The translations under genes were made by a program, and so were the position numbers. From Actinomycetes bacterium (lineage in GTDB: Bacteria > Actinomycetota > Acidimicrobiia > Acidimicrobiales > Acidimicrobiaceae): 64,000 nucleotides of DNA. This document shows, piece by piece, positions 34,519 through 41,685 of the stretch. Where the stretch lies: the NCBI GenBank assembly GCA_021822605.1, contig JAKAQL010000007.1, positions 1 to 64,000 of the forward strand. Direction: 5' to 3'. Within the stretch, counting starts at the first letter, position 1. Each line of letters begins with the position of its first letter. The notes under the pieces are model-generated. The model was given only the letters and a program-made list of their open reading frames with translations. It did no database searches and had not been told where the DNA came from.

Positions 34519-36162
34519 CTAGGAGATCGCTGCTCCAGTTGCGTCGCTGCAACGGTCATCACCGAAGGCTGGCACCGTGCTCACCGCTATTCCCCTCCTC
34601 GACGAGAAGGAAAGAAAAGCGCCCAGGGGCTGATGCTCGAGTTGGTAGACATAGACCTGTGGGTCACGGAGGCGCACAATGGCGTCATGGTCGTTGTCGA
34701 GGTCACGCACGATACTGGCACTCCGCATCGGTGGATCGATCTCGAACCCATTGCGAGCCGCTACCACCACAAAGATCGTGGAGCTGCAGGCCTGAAAGTG
34801 CTGGTCGGGGGCAAAGATCGCAAAGACATCGGCTCGATCGGCGAATCTACCGACGATACCCTCCGATACGACCACCTCATCATCGGCTGGGATCGCCACC
34901 GTATGCAGCTGCGCCGCAACACGCGGAGGAACGGTCAACCATTGTGGAGGAATTCGGCGATCGACGTCGATACCGAGAGCTGCAATCATCAAGACCACAA
35001 CACCCATCGCCCCGGCAATGGGCCATCGGGCCCACCGCGGTGACAACCGCAAGCGAACCAATAACCACGTCCCCATCAGCACCGCACCCATCTCAAGCAG
35101 TACGACCTCTGGAAAGTTCTGAAAACCTCCTGACTGCAAGGAGAGGAAGGCGGCGGAATGTTGCAGGCCGTTAGCCCCAATCGCCAGCAGAGTGACCATG
35201 GCAGCCGGTCCAAAAAGCACACCGAGCACCCCTGAATACCCGAGAATCTCACCTATAGCACTGTGTCGCGAAGCGAGGACATGAAGAGGGAGAGCAGGAT
35301 GCGCCAGCACCCCACCAATAATTGCCATCAACGATGCGTTCTGGCGGTGGTCCTGACTGAGATAGCCATAACTGAGCGCAAAGGTCGTCGATTGATGCGC
35401 TCCGAGAATGAGATCGACAGCGAGCCATCCCAACCCCACCGCAACGACCAGGAGGCCCTTTGCGCGCAGTTGTGCAAGGAGCAGAAGACCGAGCCCCAAT
35501 CCAATGACCAGCAATATCTCACTTGTACCCGCCAACAACGTCAACCCAACCATGATCCACGCCAACAATGGTCGTTGCCTGAGAAAGCCAATCAATGCGA
35601 GGAGTAGTGTGAGGGCAGCGATCGACTGGAAGTGAAAATCAAAGGACGCTGCCTCATACAGCCAAGGGTCGGTGAGGATTATCAACCCAAATCCTGCCAG
35701 CATAACCAGTCTCCACGCAAGGGAGAAGTGCTGCTGGAGTATCACTCGAATCGCGACGAGGAGTAGTACCAGCGTGGTTGCCGCTAACGACAGCGATTGG
35801 ATGACCAACAGCATGATGCCAGAACGAGCAACAAGTCGTAGTACTCCGAGCGGCCAAGCCAACAAGGAGAACTGATCACGCCAGAACTGATCCTGGTAGA
35901 TGGTGTCGAAGGGATCGAGGTGGCCGTGAGTGATTAGGTACGTTGCCTGGTTGACGATCCCATAGTCCTCTGACAGGTCAAAGTGATGAAACTTGTTGAG
36001 CGAATAGATCAGCAGTACCGCCAACTGTACAAGGGCACCGAGCCCAGCCAAGGCCCAAAGCACCCGAGTAGCGGTCGTGACGGAGTTCTTGCGCAGGGGG
36101 CGCATCAAGTCGATCAGCCGTGGGCGATCGGCGTCTGTCGACTCCTCTGTTCCTGAAGACAT
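34519..36162 (-). CDS. DUF2079 integral membrane protein
   Basis: A 547-aa polytopic protein with about eleven or twelve hydrophobic spans and an extracytoplasmic C-terminal part. The early motif HHFDLSEDYGIVNQATYLITHGHLDP and the later PWLYEAASFDFHFQSIAAL match the DUF2079 family, which is distantly related to GT-C glycosyltransferases. A glycosyl transfer role at the outer membrane face is a family-level guess. It lies 6 nt after the Nudix gene and is probably cotranscribed with it. The 132 nt between its stop and the pseudogene block show nothing. Confidence 0.8.
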   Translation of the reverse strand: MSSGTEESTDADRPRLIDLMRPLRKNSVTTATRVLWALAGLGALVQLAVLLIYSLNKFHHFDLSEDYGIVNQATYLITHGHLDPFDTIYQDQFWRDQFSLLAWPLGVLRLVARSGIMLLVIQSLSLAATTLVLLLVAIRVILQQHFSLAWRLVMLAGFGLIILTDPWLYEAASFDFHFQSIAALTLLLALIGFLRQRPLLAWIMVGLTLLAGTSEILLVIGLGLGLLLLAQLRAKGLLVVAVGLGWLAVDLILGAHQSTTFALSYGYLSQDHRQNASLMAIIGGVLAHPALPLHVLASRHSAIGEILGYSGVLGVLFGPAAMVTLLAIGANGLQHSAAFLSLQSGGFQNFPEVVLLEMGAVLMGTWLLVRLRLSPRWARWPIAGAMGVVVLMIAALGIDVDRRIPPQWLTVPPRVAAQLHTVAIPADDEVVVSEGIVGRFADRADVFAIFAPDQHFQACSSTIFVVVAARNGFEIDPPMRSASIVRDLDNDHDAIVRLRDPQVYVYQLEHQPLGAFLSFSSRRGIAVSTVPAFGDDRCSDATGAAIS

Positions 36163-36168
36163 TGTCGC

Positions 36169-37008
36169 CTACGGGCCAGTAGCTGGGCGCGTGGGCAGTG
36201 CCTCTCCTGCGGCTAAAACGGTCGCAGCGGCCTGACGATACTCTGGGGCATCGGGAAGTGCGACCGCGACAGAGCCATCAGGTCGCCGGTAAAACCTCGG
36301 CTGAATTGGTGGAACACTCGTCAGTGCACGTGCTGCGGCGAGCAACGACTCGACATCACCGAATGACGCAAGAAACTCAAGATTCTTGACCGTTGGTAGC
36401 ACCAGCTCAAATTGACCTTGATTGTAGGCATCGAGAGCGCGTTCTGGGGTGATCCACACCTCACCCACGATCTCGGAGCGGTCCGGCGTCGCCAACTGTT
36501 GGGGTGGAACGCGCGCGAGGAAGAAGCGGGTATCAAACCGCCTTGGCGCGCCCTCTGGGGTGATCCAATGAGCGACATAGATGAGCGCTCCGACATCAAG
36601 CAGCAGATCGAGGTGCTGCACGATCTGGGCGAAGGACCGTTCTCCCTCCACGAGTGCACGTCGTGCAACCCACAGCTGATACTCAAGGTCGCCGACGGAG
36701 CGACTGGGGTCATCGGTCACTAGCAGAATGCCCGCCTCCTCGTAGGCTTCACGAAGAGCAGCCACATAGAAACGGAGTGCGTTGGTGATATCGAGACGAC
36801 GATCGGCCTCCTCGGGCGGCATCCCGGAGCATCGAGCGATGAGCGCAGGATCGCCATCATCTGGATCGACCGATCCTCCTGGAAAAACGTGAGCACCTCC
36901 AGCGAAGGCGAGATCTTTGTTCCGTCTCAGCAACAGCACCTCAAAGCCCGACGCAGCCTCACGAACCAACATCACCGTCGAGGCCAAGCGCAATTGAGCA
37001 TTACTCAT
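36169..37008 (-). CDS. Nudix hydrolase, NUDT19/CoA-pyrophosphatase-like
   Basis: A 279-aa protein, longer than simple MutT enzymes. The N-terminal strand [26 protein letters not shown] leads into [12 protein letters not shown], and the Nudix helix is [16 protein letters not shown] with an insert between, as in the NUDT19/RP2-type group. These hydrolyse CoA derivatives or related diphosphates; the substrate is inferred only. It starts 2 nt from the encoded CCA end of tRNA-Pro on the same strand. Confidence 0.85.
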   Translation of the reverse strand: MSNAQLRLASTVMLVREAASGFEVLLLRRNKDLAFAGGAHVFPGGSVDPDDGDPALIARCSGMPPEEADRRLDITNALRFYVAALREAYEEAGILLVTDDPSRSVGDLEYQLWVARRALVEGERSFAQIVQHLDLLLDVGALIYVAHWITPEGAPRRFDTRFFLARVPPQQLATPDRSEIVGEVWITPERALDAYNQGQFELVLPTVKNLEFLASFGDVESLLAAARALTSVPPIQPRFYRRPDGSVAVALPDAPEYRQAAATVLAAGEALPTRPATGP

Positions 37009-37009
37009 A

Positions 37010-37086
37010 TGGTCGGGAAGGCGGGATTTGAACCCGCGACCTCAGCGTCCCGAACGCTGCGCGCTGCCAAGCTGCGCTACTTCCCG
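37010..37086 (-). tRNA. tRNA-Pro (anticodon CGG)
   Basis: Minus-strand cloverleaf: acceptor CGGGAAG/CTTCCCG (C1 is characteristic of bacterial tRNA-Pro), D stem GCGC/GCGC, anticodon stem CAGCG/CGCTG with loop TTCGGGA, T arm GCGGG/CCCGC with TTCAAAT. Anticodon CGG reads CCG. The discriminator is A and CCA is encoded (37010-37012). The first ten bases overlap the 3' end of the response-regulator gene. Confidence 0.95.
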
Positions 37087-37529
37087 TCAGCTACCAGTGT
37101 AGAGGCTTCTTCCGCAGCGCGACTACTGTCCAGCGGCTGATATGAGTGGTCGAGGAAAAGGTTCCCGTCAAGCACTGCCTCCACTGCGTCAACCACCATC
37201 AGGGTGTTGAGGGGCTTCACAAGGTAGCCGTCCGCACCGGAACGCTTAGCGGTAAAAACGTCAGCCCGCCGATCGAGCAGCAAAATGATCCGCGTCGGTT
37301 CCAGACGACCTGCATCTGCCTCCAGTCGAAGATCGATGCAGACGGCAATGCCACCCATCGATCCAATCTGTGAATCCAGCAGCACCACATCTGGTGTTGT
37401 CCCTGCAGCGGCCTCGCGGACAGCCCTACCCTCTGAAACCGCATAGAGCGTGTGCTCGTCGGCATCGAGGGTCGACGCGAGCTCCTCTTCGAGCTCGGGT
37501 GAATCGGTGACAAGAAGTATGGTTGCCAT
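37077..37529 (-). CDS. Response-regulator receiver protein (CheY-like, single domain)
   Basis: A 150-aa receiver domain without an output domain. The phospho-acceptor site is [13 protein letters not shown] (Asp about residue 53), the conserved Lys is in GYLVKPLN, and early acidic residues are [10 protein letters not shown] (usually a DD pair; here the first is Asp preceded by Thr). A 25-residue tail follows. No kinase is next to it. It lies 11 nt after the ArsA-like gene, and its stop codon and last three codons lie within tRNA-Pro, so message and tRNA 5' end are physically shared. Confidence 0.85.
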   Translation of the reverse strand: MATILLVTDSPELEEELASTLDADEHTLYAVSEGRAVREAAAGTTPDVVLLDSQIGSMGGIAVCIDLRLEADAGRLEPTRIILLLDRRADVFTAKRSGADGYLVKPLNTLMVVDAVEAVLDGNLFLDHSYQPLDSSRAAEEASTLVADGK

Positions 37530-37540
37530 AGCTCACCAGC

Positions 37541-38614
37541 CTACTCGGGGACCGCGAAGGGGACCAAAGTGCAGCGCTCCATTGCGTCAGCTACCTCTCC
37601 GAGCGCCGTAAGGTTCGAGACATCACTAGCAAGGTCCTCCAGAAAATAGAATCCGTCAAGCGCGAGATCACCTCCCCAGGCCCTTACGACCGACTGCTCG
37701 TGTGTCCGCATGCGCACCAACCGCTCCAGGTCAAGCCGCGCCTGGATTGGTGCGCCCGGGTCAGGCGGATCCGACACATAGGTTGGCGTCATCCGGTTGA
37801 TAAGGACGCTGTTGACCTCGTGCCCTATTCCCTGCAGGAGTTCCACCATTCGGCTCCCGGAGGCCAACGAATCGGGCGCCGGCGAGGAGACCAGAAGATA
37901 GCTAGTCATCTCCGAGGTGAGCAACTCGCTTGTCTTGAGCGCTCGTTCACGGAAGCCCTCTTCGATCCCGGAGAAGGCCTGAAAGAAGCTCATAGTATCG
38001 TTGACGACATCGGCTCCTACTACACTCGCGATCTGTCTCACGAGGCCCCGAGTCGCCATCGCAATCGGCCGCAAGTACAGAGGCGGCGGCTTGAGCATGA
38101 ACTTGAAGACACGGTTGTCTAGGAATCCCGCGAGTCGACTCGGCGCATGCAGGAAGTCGATCGCTGCTTGGGCTGGCGGGGTATCGACAATAATCGTATC
38201 AAACTGCTCACTTTCCCTGAGTTCCCAGAGTCGCTCAAAGGCCATGTACTCCTGGGTGCCCGACAGCCGTGTCACAAGATTGCGATAGACGGGATTCTCG
38301 ACAATCTCCTTCTCCTGAGCCTCCGATGAGGAGTAACGAGCGATCATCGCATCAAAGGTCTGTTTCGGGTCAAGCATCGCCACCCAGTAGTTGGGGATAG
38401 CTTCGCTAGCGAGTACCGGTTCATTATCGACACGGTCGAGACCAAGTGCCGAAGCAAGGCGACGAGCTGGATCGATCGTCAAGACACAGACTCTGCGACC
38501 GGTCCTCGCCAGTAGCAGCCCGACCGCAGCAGCACTGGTGGTCTTACCGACTCCACCCGGACCAATGCAGACGAGCGTCTCCTTAGAGCCGATGGCCTCC
38601 AGAAAATCCATCAA
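37541..38614 (-). CDS. ArsA/GET3-like ATPase (second of a pair)
   Basis: A 357-aa P-loop ATPase: deviant Walker A CIGPGGVGKTTSAAAVG, switch I region LTIDPARRLASALGL, Walker B FDTIIVDTPPAQAAIDFL. It matches the actinobacterial anion-transport ATPase-like pair found beside WhiB (Rv3679/Rv3680 in M. tuberculosis). Its ATG overlaps the stop of the first copy by 4 nt, implying a heterodimer. The cargo is not evident; no arsenite-binding cysteine cluster or membrane partner is seen here. Confidence 0.9.
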   Translation of the reverse strand: MMDFLEAIGSKETLVCIGPGGVGKTTSAAAVGLLLARTGRRVCVLTIDPARRLASALGLDRVDNEPVLASEAIPNYWVAMLDPKQTFDAMIARYSSSEAQEKEIVENPVYRNLVTRLSGTQEYMAFERLWELRESEQFDTIIVDTPPAQAAIDFLHAPSRLAGFLDNRVFKFMLKPPPLYLRPIAMATRGLVRQIASVVGADVVNDTMSFFQAFSGIEEGFRERALKTSELLTSEMTSYLLVSSPAPDSLASGSRMVELLQGIGHEVNSVLINRMTPTYVSDPPDPGAPIQARLDLERLVRMRTHEQSVVRAWGGDLALDGFYFLEDLASDVSNLTALGEVADAMERCTLVPFAVPE

Positions 38615-39471
38615 TGAATCCCCCAGCGATCCGTCTGCTCAAAAAGGTACATGGCAGCCCGGTTTGGCTGCGTAGCATCTTCGACAAAGGGAAACTCAAA
38701 GACGGGAACGGGGAGCAGATCGCGAACCGTCTGTGCTTGTGACTGCGCAAAGGCCGAACGCGCAGCCAGATACTCGTTGGCATGGGCCTCGGCGGAACCC
38801 GGCGCGAGGTCATCACGTCGCTGCACAAGTGTCGGCATCCTATTGATGACACATGAGAGCACATGGGTAGTCAGCAGAGTAGTCAGACTGTTATAGACCT
38901 CGCTCGTCTCCTGCACCGGCGTCTCCTCGGGCAACGTCACAAGCACAACACCGGTCAACTCCTGGTCGCGCAGCAGAGCGATGACATCGGCACTCTGGGA
39001 CGCGATTGGTCCATCCGTCGCGATCGCGCCAAGTCCGTCGGGTGACGATAACAGCGAAAGCAGATGACCGGAGGCTGGCGCATCGACAAGGACAAGATCG
39101 TAGATGCCAGAGTTGACAAGCTGCTTGATCTTTGCCAGCACGAGAAGATCTCGAATGCCAGGAATCGCTGTTGAGACAGCATCGATGACGCCAGATTTCA
39201 ACAATCGCTGCGCTAACGGACCAAAGCCATGTGTCTCGAGGTACTCCAACATGACGGCATCGGGTAGCAGAATGACTTGCTCGACTCCGTCCGACTCTCC
39301 ACCAAATTCGTCAAAAAGCACTAACAGAGGTTTCAGCCCCGCCGCCTGCGCAGTAAGAGCGATGAGACGAGCCACACTTGACTTGCCTACGCCACCCTTT
39401 CCGGTTACCAACACCAGTCGGGGGTCACCGATGAGCTCTGAGAGAATGATACGCGCCTTCGCTGTCTGCAC
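38611..39471 (-). CDS. ArsA/GET3-like ATPase (first of a pair)
   Basis: A 286-aa P-loop ATPase with Walker A VLVTGKGGVGKSSVARLIAL and Walker B YDLVLVDAPASGHLLSLL. It is shorter than its partner, with which it overlaps by 4 nt. The start is GTG at 39471; TAGGGT seven nt before it suggests a leaderless message. It is divergent from whiB across 125 nt. The pair plus WhiB is a conserved actinobacterial neighbourhood, so a link to redox or envelope stress is plausible by context only. Confidence 0.9.
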   Translation of the reverse strand: MQTAKARIILSELIGDPRLVLVTGKGGVGKSSVARLIALTAQAAGLKPLLVLFDEFGGESDGVEQVILLPDAVMLEYLETHGFGPLAQRLLKSGVIDAVSTAIPGIRDLLVLAKIKQLVNSGIYDLVLVDAPASGHLLSLLSSPDGLGAIATDGPIASQSADVIALLRDQELTGVVLVTLPEETPVQETSEVYNSLTTLLTTHVLSCVINRMPTLVQRRDDLAPGSAEAHANEYLAARSAFAQSQAQTVRDLLPVPVFEFPFVEDATQPNRAAMYLFEQTDRWGIH

Positions 39472-39520
39472 CTCTCTTACCCTAGGCGCGATACCCCCGG
39501 AAAATGAACACTCCCCCAGC

Positions 39521-39550
39521 TTGACTTTTCGCCAACAAAGCTTCTATGCT
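39521..39550 (+). promoter_or_regulatory. Promoter for whiB
   Basis: TTGACT, an 18-nt spacer and TATGCT form the best housekeeping-type promoter in the window. It lies 46 nt before the chosen whiB ATG and leaves a short leader containing GGGGGG as ribosome site. Confidence 0.6.
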
Positions 39551-39596
39551 GATCAGAACAGCCGGAGAGCGGCAGTTCGCTAACCATGGGGGGAAC

Positions 39597-39869
39597 ATGA
39601 CAGGCGAAAACTGGAGAGATCGAGCTTCGTGTCGGGGTTGGGGTTTGAACCTCTTTTTTCCACCTGATGAACCAAAGGGCGAATCGCCCGGCGAGCGGCG
39701 GCTCAGAGAGAACCAAGCCAAACGCGTCTGTCATGGTTGCCCGGTTCAGCAGGACTGTCTGGACTGGGCGCTGGCGAAGGGCGAATCTCGGGGCATTTGG
39801 GGTGGACGCAACGAGTTGGAGCGCAAGGCGATGATCCGCGCGCGTCGACACATTCGCGTAGTCGTCTAG
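39597..39869 (+). CDS. WhiB-family Fe-S regulator (WhiB4-like by context)
   Basis: A 90-aa protein from the ATG at 39597, which has GGGGGG ahead; the track start at 39546 lies upstream near the promoter -10 and is unlikely. Four cluster cysteines are present: one in RASCRG, then VCHGCPVQQDCLDWA (C-x2-C-x5-C). The turn GIWGG and the basic tail MIRARRHIRVVV follow. WhiB proteins bind a 4Fe-4S cluster and act with sigma factor on DNA. Its place next to the ArsA-like pair matches WhiB4 of mycobacteria, an oxidative stress regulator. Confidence 0.92.
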   Translation: MTGENWRDRASCRGWGLNLFFPPDEPKGESPGERRLRENQAKRVCHGCPVQQDCLDWALAKGESRGIWGGRNELERKAMIRARRHIRVVV

Positions 39870-39893
39870 CCCGAAGATCCTCTCCCAGTCGAG

Positions 39894-39916
39894 GCGGTTC
39901 ATCTGAGATGGACCGC
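39894..39916 (+). terminator. Strong hairpin after whiB
   Basis: GCGGTTCATC, loop TGA, GATGGACCGC: ten base pairs with one G-U, 25 nt past the whiB stop. No U-run follows, so it may be a terminator, an mRNA-stabilising stem, or a protein site. The rest of 39917-40258 shows no gene I can support. Confidence 0.4.
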
Positions 39917-40258
39917 TCCGCTTGGCTACGAATACCTCTGGCAACCGAGACTGCGTCATCTCATTGATACCTGTCGTCGACCCTCGTGAGCGGTTTCTTG
40001 CATGCCATTGTGGTACAAATCTCACCGCCTCGCCAGTCACCATCTCTATCGGCCACTCGCCATCGGAAGGAATGGTAGCCTGTAGAGGTGGCTGGTACGC
40101 GTGACAGAGATGATCGTTTGCCCAGTAGACGAAGTATCGCTCACCTATGGGAACGTTGGAAGAGCATCTCTGTCCTCTCTCAGAACCCATTCATCGGCGA
40201 GCTGCCCGCAGCCGTCTTCCGCGATGAACAGGAACCAACCGAAGACTGATCGGTACCG

Positions 40259-40489
40259 TTACGGCAATTCATCTGATCGTCTACGACGCTCGGCCAAGTT
40301 TTGCAGGTTGTACCATGCAGTGACGGTCGCAAGGATCGAGAGGCCAACGTAGACGACGAGGAGCGCGATCAGCAGGTGTTCAAGATAGATCGACCAACCG
40401 TTATAGCCATCCAGGACGTTGCGCAGACTTGAGTACGTGGCGATGAAGCCGCCGACGAGTGTCAAGCGCACCCGCCATGGAATCTTCAC
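40259..40489 (-). CDS. Small two-span membrane protein at the end of the flagellar cluster
   Basis: The track ORF starts at 40588, but a GTG at 40489 (VKIPWRVRLTLVGG) overlaps the preceding stop as GTGA and is the likely start, giving 76 aa. Two hydrophobic stretches are seen: LTLVGGFIATYSSL (weak) and LLIALLVVYVGLSILATVTAWY (strong). The C-terminus is basic (AERRRRSDE). It is the last gene of the long minus-strand flagellar unit. I do not recognise the family; a link to the export apparatus or motor is suggested only by position. Confidence 0.65.
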   Translation of the reverse strand: MKIPWRVRLTLVGGFIATYSSLRNVLDGYNGWSIYLEHLLIALLVVYVGLSILATVTAWYNLQNLAERRRRSDELP

Positions 40490-41685
40490 CGACCAGCTCC
40501 TGTCGTCGATGACCGAAGCCGCGCAATCCCCAACTTGGCAGCGATCACGTCGTCTCCGTGATACCAGAGCGCATCGATCTTGCCACACTGACTGATCTCA
40601 CGCTCTAATCGAGCGACTGTTGCATCTCCCTCAACGGCAACAACTACCGCCATCATTGAATCAAGGAAGGAGCCCCGCAGCAAGCGGAGCTGGCCAGCGT
40701 CGACCAGGACTCCGGTAAGACCACCCGAATCAGCGCAATCCATCACCGATCTTGCAACCGCATTGGCCGAGCTCAACATCTGCGCTGGAACCTCACGACG
40801 ACGACGGGCGAGCACGAAACGGTGTTCTGGCATGATTCCCAACTCTTCACAGATCTCGGCAAAGTGACCGATAGGGTCGGTCGCCGAGGGGACGACAACA
40901 GCCACGAGTTGGGTGGTAGCCTCAAACAACGCTGTCTCGGCTACGAAACGGCGTCCTCGCAGATCGACCACTGGTGCCTCACCGGCTAGATCGACGACAA
41001 GCGCGTCGATCCGGTCAACAAGAAAGGCTCCTGGCCCAGAACTCGCATCCATGGCCCTCCGTGCTGCTTGAATGAGTTCCGACTCCGTCAAGGTGGGAGC
41101 TGTCTCCGACCCTGCGGCTTCGACTACCTCATCGGGATCCGTGATCAATTGACCCGCTATCAGCTTTGCGACACTCTCATCGTTCGTCGGCGACGGCACC
41201 GCATGCGGCGGGGATTCCGCCTCTGAATCGGTCATTATGGGGTCCGCCAATGTCGCCCAGTTCGGGGTAGCGATGTTTGTCAACTTCGTCACCTTCCCAT
41301 CCCTACGGAACACCTTGGGAGTCGCCATGGGTGCCGACACCGAGGGGTTTGCGACAGCTTCAGGAGTTGAAGATGAACGTCCATAGGTGCTCGCCAACTC
41401 ATCCTGTACACTCCGATAATCGGATTCATCCGCGTTGACCGGCGCTGACGATCGTGGTCCTGCACTGACAAGGACGTTACGAAGAGCGGCAGCGAATCCT
41501 GGCGCTGAGATCGGTGCCGTTGGGGGCTCAACGACGACGGTAAAGCTGATCCTTTTACCGACAAAGCCGGGCTTACTTACCCGCTCTGCGGCCACCAATC
41601 GGACCCCCTCCCCAAGAGCTGTTCTCGCCTTTGCGAGTGCCTCCTCAATCGTCTTCCCGTTAAACCGTAGCTGGTTCGACATCAC
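40486..41685 (-). CDS. FlhF- or Jag-N-like protein without a GTPase domain
   Basis: A 399-aa protein directly after flhA, where flhF is often found. The first 50 residues (LRFNGKTIEEALAKARTALG, then GFVGKRISFTVVV) resemble the N-terminal domain of FlhF, and also the Jag-N domain. A low-complexity linker of about 150 residues follows. The C-terminal 200 residues (DALVVDLAGEAPVVDLRGRRFV, LTGVLVDAGQLRLLRGSFLDS) have alternating beta/alpha texture, but no P-loop GxxxxGK[ST] and no SRP-type G motifs. It overlaps the flhA 3' end by 26 nt. FlhF places and numbers flagella in other bacteria; here such a role is only inferred. Confidence 0.65.
   Translation of the reverse strand: MMSNQLRFNGKTIEEALAKARTALGEGVRLVAAERVSKPGFVGKRISFTVVVEPPTAPISAPGFAAALRNVLVSAGPRSSAPVNADESDYRSVQDELASTYGRSSSTPEAVANPSVSAPMATPKVFRRDGKVTKLTNIATPNWATLADPIMTDSEAESPPHAVPSPTNDESVAKLIAGQLITDPDEVVEAAGSETAPTLTESELIQAARRAMDASSGPGAFLVDRIDALVVDLAGEAPVVDLRGRRFVAETALFEATTQLVAVVVPSATDPIGHFAEICEELGIMPEHRFVLARRRREVPAQMLSSANAVARSVMDCADSGGLTGVLVDAGQLRLLRGSFLDSMMAVVVAVEGDATVARLEREISQCGKIDALWYHGDDVIAAKLGIARLRSSTTGAGR

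Noticed and set aside
39477-40190. 237-aa minus-strand ORF covering whiB
   Set aside because: Half of it is antisense to a clear WhiB gene; the remaining 100 residues match nothing I know and have no start signal.
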